Below are positions 13,337 to 13,515 of a DNA stretch of 13,515 bases, piece after piece. Made by a program: the position numbers and the translations under genes. The stretch lies in assembly GCA_022865445.1 (NCBI GenBank), contig JALHSX010000037.1, positions 1 through 13,515 of the forward strand, written 5' to 3'. Source of the stretch: Thermoplasmata archaeon (GTDB lineage Archaea; Thermoplasmatota; Thermoplasmata; UBA10834). The notes beneath the pieces were generated by a model that saw only the letters and a list, made by a program, of their open reading frames with translations, searched no databases and was not told the DNA's origin. How positions within the stretch are numbered: the first letter of the stretch is position 1; each line of letters begins with the position of its first letter.

Positions 13337-13515
13337 ATGCACGTTGCCAGATTGGTCGCCATAACCGAGTTGCGCAACCTGCCCCCGGACATCAGGCCTT
13401 TTGCCGAGTTCAAGGCCATGGTAGAAGACAGGGAACTGGACGAGAATGAGGTCGTGGCCGTATTGAACATCGACACCACGACCTGCTATGTGCCTGTGTT
13501 CCTGAAGGACCCTCC
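13337..13515 (+). CDS. Unidentified ORF running off the right edge
   Basis: An open frame from an ATG at 13337 reaches the window end, at least 59 residues, beginning MHVARLVAITELRN. It is only 21 nt after the hdrB stop on the same strand, with GGGAG about 11 nt upstream, so it probably belongs to the hdrCB operon. The visible part (including ENEVVAVLNIDTTTCYVPVF) is soluble and has one Cys but no cofactor motif. It does not resemble the start of HdrA, which would show a flavin-binding glycine motif early. I do not recognise it. Confidence 0.6.
   Translation, partial: MHVARLVAITELRNLPPDIRPFAEFKAMVEDRELDENEVVAVLNIDTTTCYVPVFLKDP

Noticed and set aside
12545..13342. 265-codon minus-strand open frame opposite hdrB
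   Set aside because: Antisense to all the CCG motifs of HdrB; no independent support.
1..13515. CRISPR array, insertion sequence, prophage or integrated element
   Set aside because: No spaced direct repeats, transposase or integrase motifs, or terminal repeats were seen. The tRNA gene has no visible duplicated 3' end that would mark an attachment site.

Overview
The window is archaeal chromosomal DNA. The clearest sign is the tRNA-Gln(CUG) gene. It has a 20-nt intron between positions 37 and 38 that folds into a canonical bulge-helix-bulge, and its CCA end is not encoded. TATA-like boxes about 25-30 nt before predicted starts, several TTG/GTG starts, a soluble HdrC-HdrB pair, and V4R and DUF835 domains agree with this. 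The DNA is moderately GC-rich by eye. The gene mix (bacterial-type zinc adenylate kinase, DUF835, Ras-like GTPase, HdrBC) best fits a Thermoplasmatota-like euryarchaeal lineage, but that placement is inference. I see no insertion sequence, prophage, CRISPR array or rRNA, and no gene-free stretch longer than 300 nt.

Layout, left to right. (1) 1-2356 is housekeeping: a possible gene fragment at the left edge, RNase HI, the intron-containing tRNA-Gln on the minus strand, a nucleotidyltransferase resembling kanamycin nucleotidyltransferase, and adenylate kinase on the minus strand. (2) 2357-5994: a divergent promoter region carrying a perfect 14-bp palindrome, then a GlcD/Dld-type FAD-linked oxidase. 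After it comes a large four-part protein: zinc ribbon, PUA-like RNA-binding domain, PAPS-reductase/PP-loop domain and a two-cluster ferredoxin. (3) 5995-7080: a small zinc-ribbon protein and a PrsW-like membrane protease, transcribed divergently from promoters with mirrored sequence elements. (4) 7096-9012, minus strand: a compact operon in the order Rab/Ras-like small GTPase, V4R-DUF835 protein, zinc-ribbon/winged-helix protein. (5) 9133-11882, plus strand: an ABC-2 ATPase, its permease and a LysR/ModE-like regulator, tightly packed. (6) 11946 to the end: HdrC and HdrB overlapping by one base, then an unidentified ORF that runs off the edge.

The most interesting unit is operon 4. V4R is related in fold to the Bet3 family of TRAPP subunits, and TRAPP is the nucleotide-exchange factor for the Rab GTPase Ypt1. 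A Rab-like GTPase translationally coupled to a V4R protein therefore looks like a possible prokaryotic GTPase/exchange-factor pair, here with a candidate DNA-binding partner. Second is the PUA/PP-loop/ferredoxin protein. It keeps the Cys-Cys and CxxC motifs of APS reductase but also carries an RNA-binding domain, which suggests RNA sulfuration rather than sulfate assimilation. Both ideas are inference from domain content and gene order.
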